Origin: Candidatus Zymogenus saltonus | GTDB lineage: Bacteria; Desulfobacterota; Zymogenia; Zymogenales; Zymogenaceae | Direction of reading: 5' to 3' | Assembly: GCA_016929395.1 (NCBI GenBank) | Contig: JAFGIX010000010.1 | Coordinates: forward strand, 1-64,000 | Length of the DNA stretch: 64,000 bases | Part shown: positions 17,756 to 26,777 of the stretch, piece by piece | How positions within the stretch are numbered: the first letter of the stretch is position 1 | How the letters are laid out: every line of letters starts with the position of its first letter | Made by a program: the position numbers and the translations under genes | The notes under the pieces: generated by a model | What the model was told of the DNA's origin: nothing | Database searches by the model: none | The model's input: the letters and a program-made list of their open reading frames with translations, nothing else

Positions 17756-18819
17756 CCAACGAAAGCGATGACAAAAGGGGCGCGGCGAAAAAGGGTGAGA
17801 TCAAGAAGGGTATGACAGAAAGTGGAGCCGGCTATATCATAACCACATCGCCCCACATCCACACGGCGGATTCCATTCCCAGGGTGATGTACTCGGTGGT
17901 GATCGCCCTTATCCCGGCCGTTATCGTCTCCGTACTCTTCTTCGGCAAGGCGGCGATTGTAATCTACTGCCTGAGCATAGTCTCCTGCCTCGCCTGCGAG
18001 GCGATAGCGCAAAAAATTATGGGCCGCCCCATAACGGTAACCGATGGGAGCATCCTGGTCACGGCAATTTTATTTGCCATGAACATCCCCCCGTCGTCCC
18101 CCTGGTGGCTCGTCGTCTTAGGCTCGGTGATCGCCGTAGTCCTCGGAAAGCAGATCTACGGAGGTCTGGGGTACAACCCCTTCAATCCGGTTCTGGTGGC
18201 GAGGATCTTGCTTTTGATCTCATTCCCCGTCCAGATGACATCCTGGATAAAGCCGGCGCCCCTCTTCTCCGGGGCCGACCTCGTAAGCGTGGCGACGCCA
18301 CTGGGCGAGGTCAAGACGGAGCTGATGCTCAAGGGCGCCATCGACCTTAGCAGGTACAATTATCTCGATTTCACGACCGGGTTTATGGGCGGAAGCATGG
18401 GGGAGATGTCGGTCCTGGCCCTCCTTCTGGGAGCGGCATTTCTTCTCTATCGCAAATATATAACGTGGCACATCCCGGCGGGCTTTATAGGCACCGTATT
18501 TGTAATGACCGGCATATTCTGGCTGGTCGACCCGACGAGGTACGCAAACCCGATCTTTCACGTCCTCGCCGGCGGGCTCGTCCTCGGGGCGTTCTTCATG
18601 GCGACCGATATGGTGACCTCACCGGTATACCCGAGGGGAAAGATAATCTTCGGAATCGGGTGCGGAGTAATCACCGTGGTGATCCGCCTCTTCGGCGGAT
18701 ACCCGGAGGGGGTGGCGTTCTCCATACTCCTCATGAATGCCGCAACGCCGATAATCGACAGGTACACTGTTCCCAAGAAGTTCGGCTACATAAAGATAGA
18801 CGAGGCGAAGGCGGGTTAG
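17752..18819 (+). CDS. rnfD: Rnf complex subunit RnfD
   Basis: A 355-residue membrane subunit. The core starts ITTSPHIHTADSIPRVMY and has about nine helices; the segment ITVTDGSILVTAILFAM near residue 100 is family-typical. The FMN-attachment region of the NqrB/RnfD family is expected near LKGAIDLSRYNYLDFTTGF, but I cannot point to the threonine with certainty. GTG at 17752 overlaps the rnfC stop (GTGA) after AAGGAGGAAAAGG and gives a 20-residue charged extension; ATG at 17812 would give 335 residues, nearer family length. Confidence 0.95.
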   Translation: MTNESDDKRGAAKKGEIKKGMTESGAGYIITTSPHIHTADSIPRVMYSVVIALIPAVIVSVLFFGKAAIVIYCLSIVSCLACEAIAQKIMGRPITVTDGSILVTAILFAMNIPPSSPWWLVVLGSVIAVVLGKQIYGGLGYNPFNPVLVARILLLISFPVQMTSWIKPAPLFSGADLVSVATPLGEVKTELMLKGAIDLSRYNYLDFTTGFMGGSMGEMSVLALLLGAAFLLYRKYITWHIPAGFIGTVFVMTGIFWLVDPTRYANPIFHVLAGGLVLGAFFMATDMVTSPVYPRGKIIFGIGCGVITVVIRLFGGYPEGVAFSILLMNAATPIIDRYTVPKKFGYIKIDEAKAG

Positions 18820-18997
18820 CCGGGGCTGTAGAGAACATTTCTAGTGGCGGAGCGGGGTATTTAATTGAGATGGGGGATGGGAAAAAGATTTGAAAGGGAT
18901 AGGAGGATGGGAGGAAGGTATAAGGGGGATGGGAAAATTTTTTAAGGCAAAAATGACGGCAATAAACAGAAGAAACAGGATACGGGGGTAGCGATAG

Positions 18998-19630
18998 ATG
19001 AAGGAGATTGGAAAGCTCATTCTCGTTTTGACACTGATCTGTCTCGCGGCGGCGGCGGCGCTCTCCCAGATCGAGAAGCTTACCAGAGAACCGATAGCCC
19101 AAGCCTTGAGGGAAGAGAAGCTCAAGGCCATCAGGAAGGTGCTCCCTGAATACGACAACGAGCCGGACAAGGAGAGCGTGTCGATTGTCGTGGGCAAGGA
19201 CGACTCCGGCAAGGATATCGAAAAGGAATACTATATAGCGAAAAAGGGTGGAGATCTGGTCGGCGTGGCCTTCGAGGGATCCTCCTCGGAAGGATACGGC
19301 GGTGAGATTGCCGTGATGATAGGGGTCGATAAAGAGGACACCATAAACGGAATAGAGATAATAAAACATGCGGAGACCCCCGGTCTCGGCTCCAAGATCA
19401 CCGAGAGCGTCTTCCTCTCGATATTTAAGGGGAGAACCCTCGAAAACACCAAGTGGGCCGTGAAAAAGGACGGGGGGGACATCGACCAGATCACCGGCGC
19501 CACCATATCCCCCAGGGCGGTGGTCTACGCGGTTGATAAGGAGCTAAAGAGGTTTTCAGAGCACAGGGAGGAGATCCTCGAAATGGTGAAGATGAAAAAA
19601 AGGGACGAGGGCGCTCCATCGAGCGAGTGA
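18998..19630 (+). CDS. rnfG: Rnf complex subunit RnfG (FMN-binding)
   Basis: A 210-residue protein with one N-terminal membrane helix (about residues 7-22) and a periplasm-side FMN_bind domain. DQITGATISPRAV near residue 165 is the flavin-attachment motif, in which the threonine of GAT-x-S/T carries FMN by a phosphoester bond. HAETPGLGSKI near residue 126 is also conserved. It follows rnfD after 178 purine-rich, gene-free bases. Confidence 0.95.
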   Translation: MKEIGKLILVLTLICLAAAAALSQIEKLTREPIAQALREEKLKAIRKVLPEYDNEPDKESVSIVVGKDDSGKDIEKEYYIAKKGGDLVGVAFEGSSSEGYGGEIAVMIGVDKEDTINGIEIIKHAETPGLGSKITESVFLSIFKGRTLENTKWAVKKDGGDIDQITGATISPRAVVYAVDKELKRFSEHREEILEMVKMKKRDEGAPSSE

Positions 19631-19663
19631 CAAACAAATCGAAAGTAAAAAGAGGGGTTCGAT

Positions 19664-20263
19664 ATGTCCAACCTAAAAGAACTCACCAAGGGCCTCTGGA
19701 ACGAGAATCCGATATTCAAGCTCGTTCTGGGAATGTGCCCCACGCTTGCCGTCACGACGGCCGCAATAAACGGAATAGGGATGGGGCTTGCAACCACCTT
19801 CGTCCTTGTCTCGTCCAACCTCGTCATTTCGATTATGAAAAACGTCATTCCGCCCAAGGTCAGGATCCCCTCGTTCATTGTCATCATCGCCTCGTTCGTC
19901 ACCATAGTGGATCTCGTAATGAACGGCTATTTTCACGACCTCCACAAGACCCTCGGCCTGTTTATACCGCTGATCGTGGTCAACTGTATAATCCTCGGCA
20001 GGGCCGAGGCCTTCGCCTCGAAGAACGGGATTGTTGCCTCTCTGCTGGACGGCCTCGGAATGGGAATCGGGTTTACCCTCGGGCTGTTTGTCCTCGGCGC
20101 CATCCGGGAGGTATTCGGAAACGGCACCATATTGGGGATCACCCTCTTCGGCGAGGGCTTCTATCCCCTGATAGTCATGATACTCCCCCCAGGGGCCTTC
20201 ATTACACTGGGCATCCTCCTGGGGCTGATGAACAAGATTGAAGAGTCGAGGGGAAGAGCATAA
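19664..20263 (+). CDS. rnfE: Rnf complex subunit RnfE
   Basis: A 199-residue, six-helix membrane protein homologous to RnfA. WNENPIFKLVLGMCPTLAVTT near residue 13 and VVNCIILGRAEAFASKNG near residue 106 are the family signatures, each with one conserved cysteine. With RnfA it makes the membrane core. It starts 33 bases after rnfG, the normal close spacing, unlike the wide gaps elsewhere in the cluster. Confidence 0.96.
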   Translation: MSNLKELTKGLWNENPIFKLVLGMCPTLAVTTAAINGIGMGLATTFVLVSSNLVISIMKNVIPPKVRIPSFIVIIASFVTIVDLVMNGYFHDLHKTLGLFIPLIVVNCIILGRAEAFASKNGIVASLLDGLGMGIGFTLGLFVLGAIREVFGNGTILGITLFGEGFYPLIVMILPPGAFITLGILLGLMNKIEESRGRA

Positions 20264-20438
20264 ATTTTGAACGGGGAATGCCGGAGTTGTCCGAATTTGA
20301 TGAGGAGGAGGGGGAAAAGGTTAATTTTTGAGATTTCGGGGAATTACATTGACTACAGACGGGGGAAGGTGATGGTAAAGTGGGAGGAAGGTGGGGGGAA
20401 GATGGGGCGAGGATCGATTGTTAAAAAAGAGCAGGGGC

Positions 20439-20592
20439 GGTCGTAAGGAGTAGTTTGTATCCCCCTTATCACTCGGAAGGTCGATTTTGTGATTTTGATA
20501 TAAGTGATATAGAATAGATTTAAAAGGCCGGTCGTAAGGAGCAACTTGTACCTTCTTATCACGGGGAAGGTCGATCTTGATATAAAAATGAG
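20439..20592. repeat. Imperfect tandem repeat between rnfE and nfnA
   Basis: Two related units of about 60-70 bases begin GGTCGTAAGGAG at 20439 and at 20530. Both continue through CTTATCAC and GGAAGGTCGAT to GATATAA. The first has an extra TGTGATTT stretch. They occupy the 394-base gap (20264-20657) between rnfE and nfnA. The AAGGAG in each resembles a ribosome binding site, but no gene follows. The rest of this gap is a purine-rich stretch without a gene. Confidence 0.75.
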
Positions 20593-20657
20593 TTGCAAGG
20601 GGGTCTTCCCCTTTCTGTTGGAGCTGTAGATTTTTTAAAACCAATTAAAGGGAATGG

Positions 20658-21497
20658 GTGATTAAGGTGGCAAAGATACTAAAAAAAGAGAGGCTGTCGG
20701 AAAACACGGTCAAGATGGTGCTGGAGGCGCCGCTGATAGCCGAGAAGCGGAAGGCGGGTCAGTTCGTAGTCTTGAGGATAAACGAGCAGGGGGAGCGGAT
20801 TCCCCTAACCATCGCAAACGCCGACAAGGATGCGGGAACCATCACAATAATCTTCATGGAGGTCGGAAAGACAACATCGCTTCTGGGCACCCTCAAAGAG
20901 GGGGATAACATCATGGACCTCGCGGGTCCCCTCGGAAATCCCACCCATATCGAGAAATTAGGCACCGTTGTATGCGTCGGGGGCGGGGTCGGAATCGCCC
21001 CGATGTACCCGATCACCGAGGCGATGAAAAAGGCCGGAAACAGGGTCATAACCATAATCGGCGCAAAGAACAAGGATTCCCTCATCATGGAAGAGGAGAT
21101 GAAAAGCGTCTCGGACGAGTTCCTGATATGCACCGACGACGGCTCCTACGGGACGAAGGGCTTCGTGACCCAGGTCCTGGAAGACGTGATAAAACGAGGC
21201 GAAAAGATCGATGTTGTTGTGGCGATAGGCCCCGTTGTCATGATGAAGGCCGTAAGCAAAGTGACGAGGCCCCACAATATCAAGACAATAGTGAGCCTAA
21301 ACTCCATCATGGTGGACGCCACCGGGATGTGCGGCGGATGCCGGGTGTCGATAGGCGGGGTTTCCAAGTTCGCCTGCGTGGAGGGCCCTGAGTTCGACGG
21401 CCACGAGGTCGACTTTGACGAGCTGATGACGCGTCAGAGCGCCTATGGAAAACAAGAACACGAATCGATGCAGTGCTTTTTGCGGGACAAGAAATAG
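20658..21497 (+). CDS. nfnA: Electron-bifurcating transhydrogenase small subunit (NfnA-type, FAD/[2Fe-2S])
   Basis: A 279-residue protein of the ferredoxin-NADP reductase-like family (sulfide dehydrogenase/DHODH electron-transfer subunit type). The N-terminal half is the FAD beta-barrel (AGQFVVLRINEQGERIPLTI near residue 33), the middle has the nucleotide loop CVGGGVGIAPMYP near residue 107, and MCGGCR with a downstream FACVEGP segment near residue 230 supplies the [2Fe-2S] cysteines. The GTG start at 20658 follows AAAGGGAAT. Followed directly by nfnB. Together they would interconvert NADH, NADPH and reduced ferredoxin. Confidence 0.9.
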   Translation: MIKVAKILKKERLSENTVKMVLEAPLIAEKRKAGQFVVLRINEQGERIPLTIANADKDAGTITIIFMEVGKTTSLLGTLKEGDNIMDLAGPLGNPTHIEKLGTVVCVGGGVGIAPMYPITEAMKKAGNRVITIIGAKNKDSLIMEEEMKSVSDEFLICTDDGSYGTKGFVTQVLEDVIKRGEKIDVVVAIGPVVMMKAVSKVTRPHNIKTIVSLNSIMVDATGMCGGCRVSIGGVSKFACVEGPEFDGHEVDFDELMTRQSAYGKQEHESMQCFLRDKK

Positions 21498-21514
21498 ATA
21501 CGGGAGCAGTCAAG

Positions 21515-22915
21515 ATGGAAGTTAAAGATCGAATGAAAATACCCAGGCAGAAGATGCCTGAACAAGACCCCAAGGCCAGGGGCAAGAACTTCGATGAGGT
21601 ACCCTACGGTTACGATGAAAATACTGCGGTTACGGAGGCTCAGCGCTGCCTGAAGTGCAAAAAACCTCCCTGTGTGGAAGGGTGTCCGGTGGAGATAGAC
21701 ATCCCCGGTTTCATCGTCTGTATCGAAAACAAGGACTTCGATGGAGCAATTAGGAAGATAAAGGAGACGAACGGCCTTCCCGCGGTGTGCGGCAGGGTAT
21801 GTCCCCAGGAAGACCAGTGCGAGGTCAGGTGCGTTGTCGGGAAGAAGGGGGATCCCGTGGCTATCGGGAGGCTGGAGCGCTTCGCCGCCGACTACGAGCG
21901 GAACAAAGGTAATGTCTTTATCCCCGAGATTCCGAAATCGACGGGGAAAAGGATAGCGGTCGTTGGATCCGGGCCGGCGGGACTCACCGCCGCGGGAGAC
22001 CTCAGGCTCATGGGCCACGATGTGACCGTCATGGAGGCCCTCCATAAGGAGGGGGGCGTCCTCGTCTACGGAATCCCGGAGTTCAGGCTCCCCAAGGCGA
22101 TAGTCAAGGCGGAGGTCGATTATCTGGGCAAGCTCGGAGTAAAGTTTATAAGCAATTACATCGTCGGAAAAACCAGGACGGTCGACGAGCTGTTGGAGGA
22201 ATACGATGCCGTCTTCCTCGGCACTGGGGCGGGCCTTCCCCTCTTTCTGAATATCCCCGGCGAGAACCTGATCGGCGTCTACTCCGCCAACGAATACCTG
22301 ACGCGCTCAAACCTGATGAAAGCCTACCTCTTCCCCGAATACGACACGCCGATAGTCAGGGGAAAGAACGTCGCAGTCTTCGGCGGCGGAAACGTCGCCA
22401 TGGACAGCGCCAGAACGGCCCTGAGGCTCGGCGCGGATAACTCCTACATCATCTACCGGAGATCGAGAGTGGAGATGCCCGCGAGGAATGAAGAGATCCA
22501 CCACGCAGAGGAGGAGGGAATAAACTTCCAGCTCCTCACGAACCCGATCCGCTTCATCGGGGACGACAAGGGAAGGGTAAAGGGGGTTGAGTGCCTGAGG
22601 ATGGAGCTGGGCGAGCCGGACGACTCCGGCAGGAAGCGCCCCGTTCCGATCAAGGGATCGGAGTTTGTAATCGAAATCGACACGGCGGTCGTGGCGATCG
22701 GAAACAGCCCAAACCCGCTGGTCCCGGCGACCACGCCCGGCCTCGATACATCGAAGCGTGGCACGATAATCGCCGACGAGGAGACAGGCTTGACGTCGAG
22801 GGAAGGAGTCTTCGCCGGCGGCGACATCGTCACCGGGGCGGCGACCGTCATACTCGCCATGGGCGCCGGCAAGAAGGCCGCCAGGGCGATTAACGAGTAT
22901 GTGATGAAGAAATAG
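21515..22915 (+). CDS. nfnB: Transhydrogenase large subunit / glutamate synthase small-subunit-like (NfnB-type)
   Basis: A 466-residue flavoprotein. CLKCKKPPCVEGCP near residue 39 and CGRVCPQEDQCEVRC near residue 90 bind two [4Fe-4S] clusters; GSGPAGLTAAGDL near residue 150 is the FAD loop; GGGNVAMDSARTALRLGA near residue 290 is the NADPH loop; the C-terminal AGGDIVTGAATVILAMGAGK closes the FAD site. Homologues are often named gltA or gltD, but adjacency to nfnA and the rnf genes favours bifurcating transhydrogenase. ATG at 21515 with GGGAG upstream avoids overlap with nfnA and gives family length. Confidence 0.9.
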   Translation: MEVKDRMKIPRQKMPEQDPKARGKNFDEVPYGYDENTAVTEAQRCLKCKKPPCVEGCPVEIDIPGFIVCIENKDFDGAIRKIKETNGLPAVCGRVCPQEDQCEVRCVVGKKGDPVAIGRLERFAADYERNKGNVFIPEIPKSTGKRIAVVGSGPAGLTAAGDLRLMGHDVTVMEALHKEGGVLVYGIPEFRLPKAIVKAEVDYLGKLGVKFISNYIVGKTRTVDELLEEYDAVFLGTGAGLPLFLNIPGENLIGVYSANEYLTRSNLMKAYLFPEYDTPIVRGKNVAVFGGGNVAMDSARTALRLGADNSYIIYRRSRVEMPARNEEIHHAEEEGINFQLLTNPIRFIGDDKGRVKGVECLRMELGEPDDSGRKRPVPIKGSEFVIEIDTAVVAIGNSPNPLVPATTPGLDTSKRGTIIADEETGLTSREGVFAGGDIVTGAATVILAMGAGKKAARAINEYVMKK

Positions 22916-23086
22916 TCCGGGGGGTTGGGATGATTGTTTTGTAACTAACTGGTGGAGTGGTTCTTGTGTACATGTGGGAAGGGGGGAAATGTCTGTTGGT
23001 GGTGGGGGGGGGAAGGTTGCTCGGAGTAAGCTTATTATAAAAAACAGGAGACTCAATGGCTTGGGTCCCCTTTTTGTGTCCTTTTG

Positions 23087-23095
23087 TGCTATAAT
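23087..23095 (+). promoter_or_regulatory. Extended -10 promoter candidate for dut
   Basis: TGCTATAAT is a perfect extended -10 element, 61 bases before the dUTPase start. No good -35 box lies at 17 bases upstream, as is common for extended -10 promoters. Confidence 0.4.
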
Positions 23096-23155
23096 CGTGC
23101 CGCTTGAGAACCGAGTCGAAACAAAAAACGAACAATTTTATTTCACGGGGTGTCC

Positions 23156-23602
23156 ATGAAGGAGATAAAGATCAGGGTCAAGAGGGTAGGCGGATTTTCG
23201 GGAAGGCTCCCCCAATACAAGACCGCCGGCTCTGCGGGTGTTGACCTCACGGCCCACCTCGAAAGGAGCTTATCTATCAGGCCGATGGAGCGGGTTCTGA
23301 TACCCACCGGGATTGCTGTGGAGATACCGGAGGGGTACGAGGGGCAGGTAAGGCCAAGGAGCGGCCTGGCCTTAAAACACGGCATCACGACGGTAAACAC
23401 CCCCGGGACGATAGACAGCGACTACCGGGGCGAGATAGGGGTGATTATGGTAAACCTCGGCGACACCCCCTTCGATATGAATCCCGGAGACAGGATCGCC
23501 CAGCTCGTTATCTCGCCGGTCGTCCATCTAGTGTGGGAGGATGTGGACGAGCTTACGGACACGGAGAGGGGCGAAGGCGGCTTCGGCTCATCAGGCAAGT
23601 GA
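23156..23602 (+). CDS. dut: Deoxyuridine 5'-triphosphate nucleotidohydrolase (dUTPase)
   Basis: A 148-residue trimeric-type dUTPase that hydrolyses dUTP to dUMP and pyrophosphate. The five motifs are visible in order: AGSAGVDLTA, RPRSGLALKHG, NTPGTIDSDYRGEIGVIMVN, DRIAQLVI and the C-terminal RGEGGFGSSG. All key residues appear present. ATG at 23156 is preferred because ACGGGG lies at normal distance; a GTG six bases earlier is possible. It lies 10 bases before the ATC-hydrolase-like gene. Confidence 0.96.
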   Translation: MKEIKIRVKRVGGFSGRLPQYKTAGSAGVDLTAHLERSLSIRPMERVLIPTGIAVEIPEGYEGQVRPRSGLALKHGITTVNTPGTIDSDYRGEIGVIMVNLGDTPFDMNPGDRIAQLVISPVVHLVWEDVDELTDTERGEGGFGSSGK

Positions 23603-23611
23603 GGTGAATAT

Positions 23612-24313
23612 ATGGATATAAAAGGGGACATAAAAAACCTCAAGAACTACGATGTTCCGATGAACGAGTCGACCGCGGCGATCCCGCCCCGCGTAATAAA
23701 GGTGGTGGAGAGGGCGGCTATGGGGATATTGAGGGAGCGGTTGGGGCTTTTGAGATTAATGAAGCTCGGCCTCATGATGAAGAGCGCCGAGAGGGAGTTT
23801 TCGGCGGTGGACTTAGGCACCGTCAGGGAGAGGGGCCTCACGGACGAGGCCTTTATAAAAAACATCATATTACAGTCCTCCGCCTTCTGCGCACTTACGG
23901 AGATGGTCGGGGAGGAGGACGCCCTCGAGACATCTTACGAGATAGCTGAGAGGACGGCCTTGGAGTTGATGTCCGAAATATTGCCGTCGACCTCAGATTT
24001 CCTCGCATTAGAAAAGCCCCTCGACGCCGCTAAGTCCTACATCCTGGCGCTCATGGAGGCGGACAAAAGGGCGGGCCTCCATGAGAACGAGCTGGTCTAC
24101 GACTCTGCCGACGCCTTCCAGATCAACGTCACATACTGCGCCTTCCGCGAGATCCCGAGGCTCCTGGGCGTGCCGAAGACGGCGCTCCCCAGCTGCTATG
24201 GAGACGACGTCTTCTTCCCCCAAATCTGCGGGGAGCTGGGGCTTCGCTTCGTCAGGAAGGGCGCCCTCGCCAGGGGGGACGACTTCTGCGACTTCAGGTT
24301 CGAGGTTATCTGA
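23612..24313 (+). CDS. L-2-amino-thiazoline-4-carboxylic acid hydrolase-like protein
   Basis: A 233-residue protein whose C-terminal half fits the ATC hydrolase family (PF14196): INVTYCAFREIPRLLG with a downstream PSCYGDDVFF segment, and a final RKGALARGDDFCDFRF. In Pseudomonas the enzyme opens the thiazoline ring in D,L-ATC conversion to cysteine, but the family is broad and many anaerobes carry members of unknown substrate. The first ~100 residues look helical and less conserved. It follows dut after nine bases and is probably co-transcribed with it. The 276 bases after it contain no recognisable gene. Confidence 0.7.
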   Translation: MDIKGDIKNLKNYDVPMNESTAAIPPRVIKVVERAAMGILRERLGLLRLMKLGLMMKSAEREFSAVDLGTVRERGLTDEAFIKNIILQSSAFCALTEMVGEEDALETSYEIAERTALELMSEILPSTSDFLALEKPLDAAKSYILALMEADKRAGLHENELVYDSADAFQINVTYCAFREIPRLLGVPKTALPSCYGDDVFFPQICGELGLRFVRKGALARGDDFCDFRFEVI

Positions 24314-24589
24314 ACCCTACGCCTCAAATTGCAACTCACTTCCTTTTCTATTTCGGCTGTCTTTGTGAAATGTGGACGGCTTCTATTGAGCCTTAATATC
24401 TTATACGGCAACTGGGGATAAACGGGCGGATGTTGTTTTCAGAGAAGGAGCGATGCACCGGCTGCCCCCCCGCCTCGAATGAAGGCCCCAGCACGTCTTC
24501 CTTGGACATTCAAGATATTGTCGTTGGGTACGGATGCCGCGGTTTCTCTCGGTCAAATCAGTTCGTTAAAATAAAAACGGCGACCCCGG

Positions 24590-25381
24590 CTACCCCCTCG
24601 CGTTGAAAAAAGAGACGACGGCATCGGCAACAACTTCTTTCTCCACATCCACCGTTATCGTGTGGAGGGACTTTTCGACTATGGCCCTCTCTTTTATCGC
24701 GGACGACACCCCGTTGTAGATGATGTCGACGCTCTCGAAGGCCACGACCGAATCTATCTTCGACTGCATTATAAGAAGGGGTGTATTTATTTTCGATAGA
24801 TTTGACCTGACGAGCTTCATCAGCTTCACGATGGAGACGGTCGCCCTGACCGAGTCGTGGTCGTAGCAGACGTGGGTATCCCCACTCTTATCGGCCACGT
24901 CCTGAATCGTCTTCGGCACGTCAGGGATTAGGTACATAAGACCCGTTACCGCGGCAACGGGGAGGAGGGCCCTCGCCTTCCATTCAGCGAACCGCATCGG
25001 CGTAGAGAGGGAAGCGGCGCCCCTTATATCGTCCCCGTAGTCTATGGCGAGCTTCAGCGTCAGAAGCCCCCCCATCGAGAGGCCGGCTACAAAGAGGTCT
25101 TTGAATTCGCCCCGAATCTCCTTGAAAATCTTCTCCACCGATTCGTATATCTCCTCCCACCTGGTCCTGTTGAGCTCCTTGATGCTTGTCCCGTGGCCCG
25201 GGTGGAGTGGGGCGAAAACATGGTAACCCTCCCCGTTCAGCCTCTCGCCGAGGTATCGCATCTCGGAGGGCGTTCCGGTCAGGCCGTGGAGGAGGAGGGC
25301 GGCCTTTTTAGAGCCCTTGGCCGAATGCTCGAAGGGCTCGGCTCCTTCCATAACATTTTTAGGGATTTTCAGTTTGATCAT
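24590..25381 (-). CDS. Alpha/beta-hydrolase, carboxylesterase (Est30-like)
   Basis: A 263-residue serine hydrolase. LLLHGLTGTPSEM near residue 30 supplies the oxyanion loop, GLSMGGLL near residue 100 holds the nucleophile serine, and the Asp of IDSVVAF and His of SLHTIT near the C terminus complete the triad. Short size and HGLTGTP resemble Geobacillus Est30 and monoglyceride lipases. ATG at 25381 follows GAGG; an upstream GTG at 25393 overlaps the SixA-like stop by four bases. It is the last gene of a four-gene minus-strand run. Confidence 0.85.
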   Translation of the reverse strand: MIKLKIPKNVMEGAEPFEHSAKGSKKAALLLHGLTGTPSEMRYLGERLNGEGYHVFAPLHPGHGTSIKELNRTRWEEIYESVEKIFKEIRGEFKDLFVAGLSMGGLLTLKLAIDYGDDIRGAASLSTPMRFAEWKARALLPVAAVTGLMYLIPDVPKTIQDVADKSGDTHVCYDHDSVRATVSIVKLMKLVRSNLSKINTPLLIMQSKIDSVVAFESVDIIYNGVSSAIKERAIVEKSLHTITVDVEKEVVADAVVSFFNARG

Positions 25382-25389
25382 TGTCTTCC

Positions 25390-25926
25390 TCACGTCAGGA
25401 GAAGTGGTTTTTCTTTATCATCGATATCGGGTTCGGTTAAGGGTTTGCCGTCCGGCCCCAGAAGCGTCAGCACCCTGTTCCCATCCCAGGGGCGATCCTC
25501 CTCCCAATCGATTATCGCGAGGACCGGTCTCGTCTGGAACCAACCGTCGATGACGCCTTCGATCCTCTCCCTCTTGGGAAGGGCGTTGGCGAGGTCAGAG
25601 TGGAGCGTGATCAATATCCCGTCGCAGGCGTAGTCCTTTATCGCCCTTAACAGCTGATCCGGCTCCATCGGCTCCTTAGCCGCCATAAGACGGGGGTCTG
25701 TGTCGAGCCTCCTCAACCTCTCCCCGGAAAGCTCCTTTAGGATCACAAGCGCCGTCTCAATGCAGCGGACGGCTGGGGAGGAAACCGCCTTGGTAACCCT
25801 GAAGTCATCTCCCATGAGCCTTCGGATACGGCCCGCCGCCGACTTCGCTCCCTTTACCCCCTTTTTCGAAAGAAACCTGGGCGGGGCATCGTCCGTCTCC
25901 GCGTGGGTTACAAGGATAATCCTCAT
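25390..25926 (-). CDS. SixA-like histidine-phosphatase-fold protein with degenerate active site
   Basis: A 178-residue protein of the histidine phosphatase superfamily. The fold is recognisable from FLSKKGVKGAKSAAG near residue 18, SSPAVRCIETA near residue 49 and LHSDLANAL near residue 108. The defining RHG/RHxxA motif reads THAE here, so the arginine that binds phosphate is missing although the histidine remains. Activity may be altered or lost. SixA in E. coli removes phosphate from phosphohistidine in signalling proteins. The role here is uncertain. Confidence 0.7.
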   Translation of the reverse strand: MRIILVTHAETDDAPPRFLSKKGVKGAKSAAGRIRRLMGDDFRVTKAVSSPAVRCIETALVILKELSGERLRRLDTDPRLMAAKEPMEPDQLLRAIKDYACDGILITLHSDLANALPKRERIEGVIDGWFQTRPVLAIIDWEEDRPWDGNRVLTLLGPDGKPLTEPDIDDKEKPLLLT

Positions 25927-25989
25927 GGAAAATCAGTCCTGATATATATCGTACTTGTTCGGGAGGCCTTGCCGGTTCGGATCATCGCC

Positions 25990-26775
25990 TCATGCGAACG
26001 ACTTTATCAGATCGAAGAAGGCCCCCGAAAAGACCATCAGGGTCTGGTTTCTGTTTTCGAGATCCAACGCCGTCTCGAGGGAAGGGGCGTTGACGTTCTG
26101 ATCCAATGCCCGCTTTGTGAGCTTCAGCGCCCCCCGTGTCTTCTGGAGGAGCACTTTTGCGACCTCAAGCGCCTCCCCTACCAGACTATCCAAAGGAACG
26201 ACCTTGCTGACAAGCCCTATCCTCAACGCCTCGTCGGCAGGGACCCTCCTTCCGGTCATTACGATATCGGTCGCGTTGGAAAGCCCCACGAGCCTCGGCA
26301 GGAAGTATGTAGTCCCCAGCTCGCCGCCGGTCAGCCCTATATTGATAAAAGGCGCCAGGAAAAAGGCCTCGGGCGCGGCTATCCTTATGTCGGAGGCAAG
26401 CGTAATGCAGAAACCGCCTCCCGCCGCCGGGCCGTTGACCGCCGCGATCACCGGCTGGGGTATCCTCCTTAATCCCAGGATTACCGACGCGTACCTCTCC
26501 TGAACCATCTTGAGGAATATCTCCGGGTCGGAGAAGGGCTTTGCATCCTTGTGGGCCGTCGCCGACTGAAGGTCCGCCCCGGAGTTGAATCCCCTTCCCT
26601 TCCCCGTCAGAACCAGGACCCTGATCGAGTCGTCATGATTCAGCCTGTCAAAGAGATTGTCGAAGTCGTCCAGCATCGCCGTATCAATGGCGTTTAGGCT
26701 CTCGGGCCGGTTGAAGGTAACAAGAGCGATCCCCTTTTCCGGCTCCTCAAATATAAGGGTCTTGTAATCTGTCAT
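25990..26775 (-). CDS. Enoyl-CoA hydratase/isomerase family protein
   Basis: A 261-residue crotonase-fold protein. GFNSGADLQSA near residue 61 and NGPAAGGGFCITLASDIRIA near residue 114 form the oxyanion hole; Glu in GLTGGELGT near residue 147 matches a catalytic glutamate. It may hydrate or isomerise an enoyl-CoA, but paralogues do many reactions. It starts 2 bases after the DUF362 ferredoxin gene ends, so translation may be coupled. Confidence 0.85.
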   Translation of the reverse strand: MTDYKTLIFEEPEKGIALVTFNRPESLNAIDTAMLDDFDNLFDRLNHDDSIRVLVLTGKGRGFNSGADLQSATAHKDAKPFSDPEIFLKMVQERYASVILGLRRIPQPVIAAVNGPAAGGGFCITLASDIRIAAPEAFFLAPFINIGLTGGELGTTYFLPRLVGLSNATDIVMTGRRVPADEALRIGLVSKVVPLDSLVGEALEVAKVLLQKTRGALKLTKRALDQNVNAPSLETALDLENRNQTLMVFSGAFFDLIKSFA

Positions 26776-26777
26776 AT

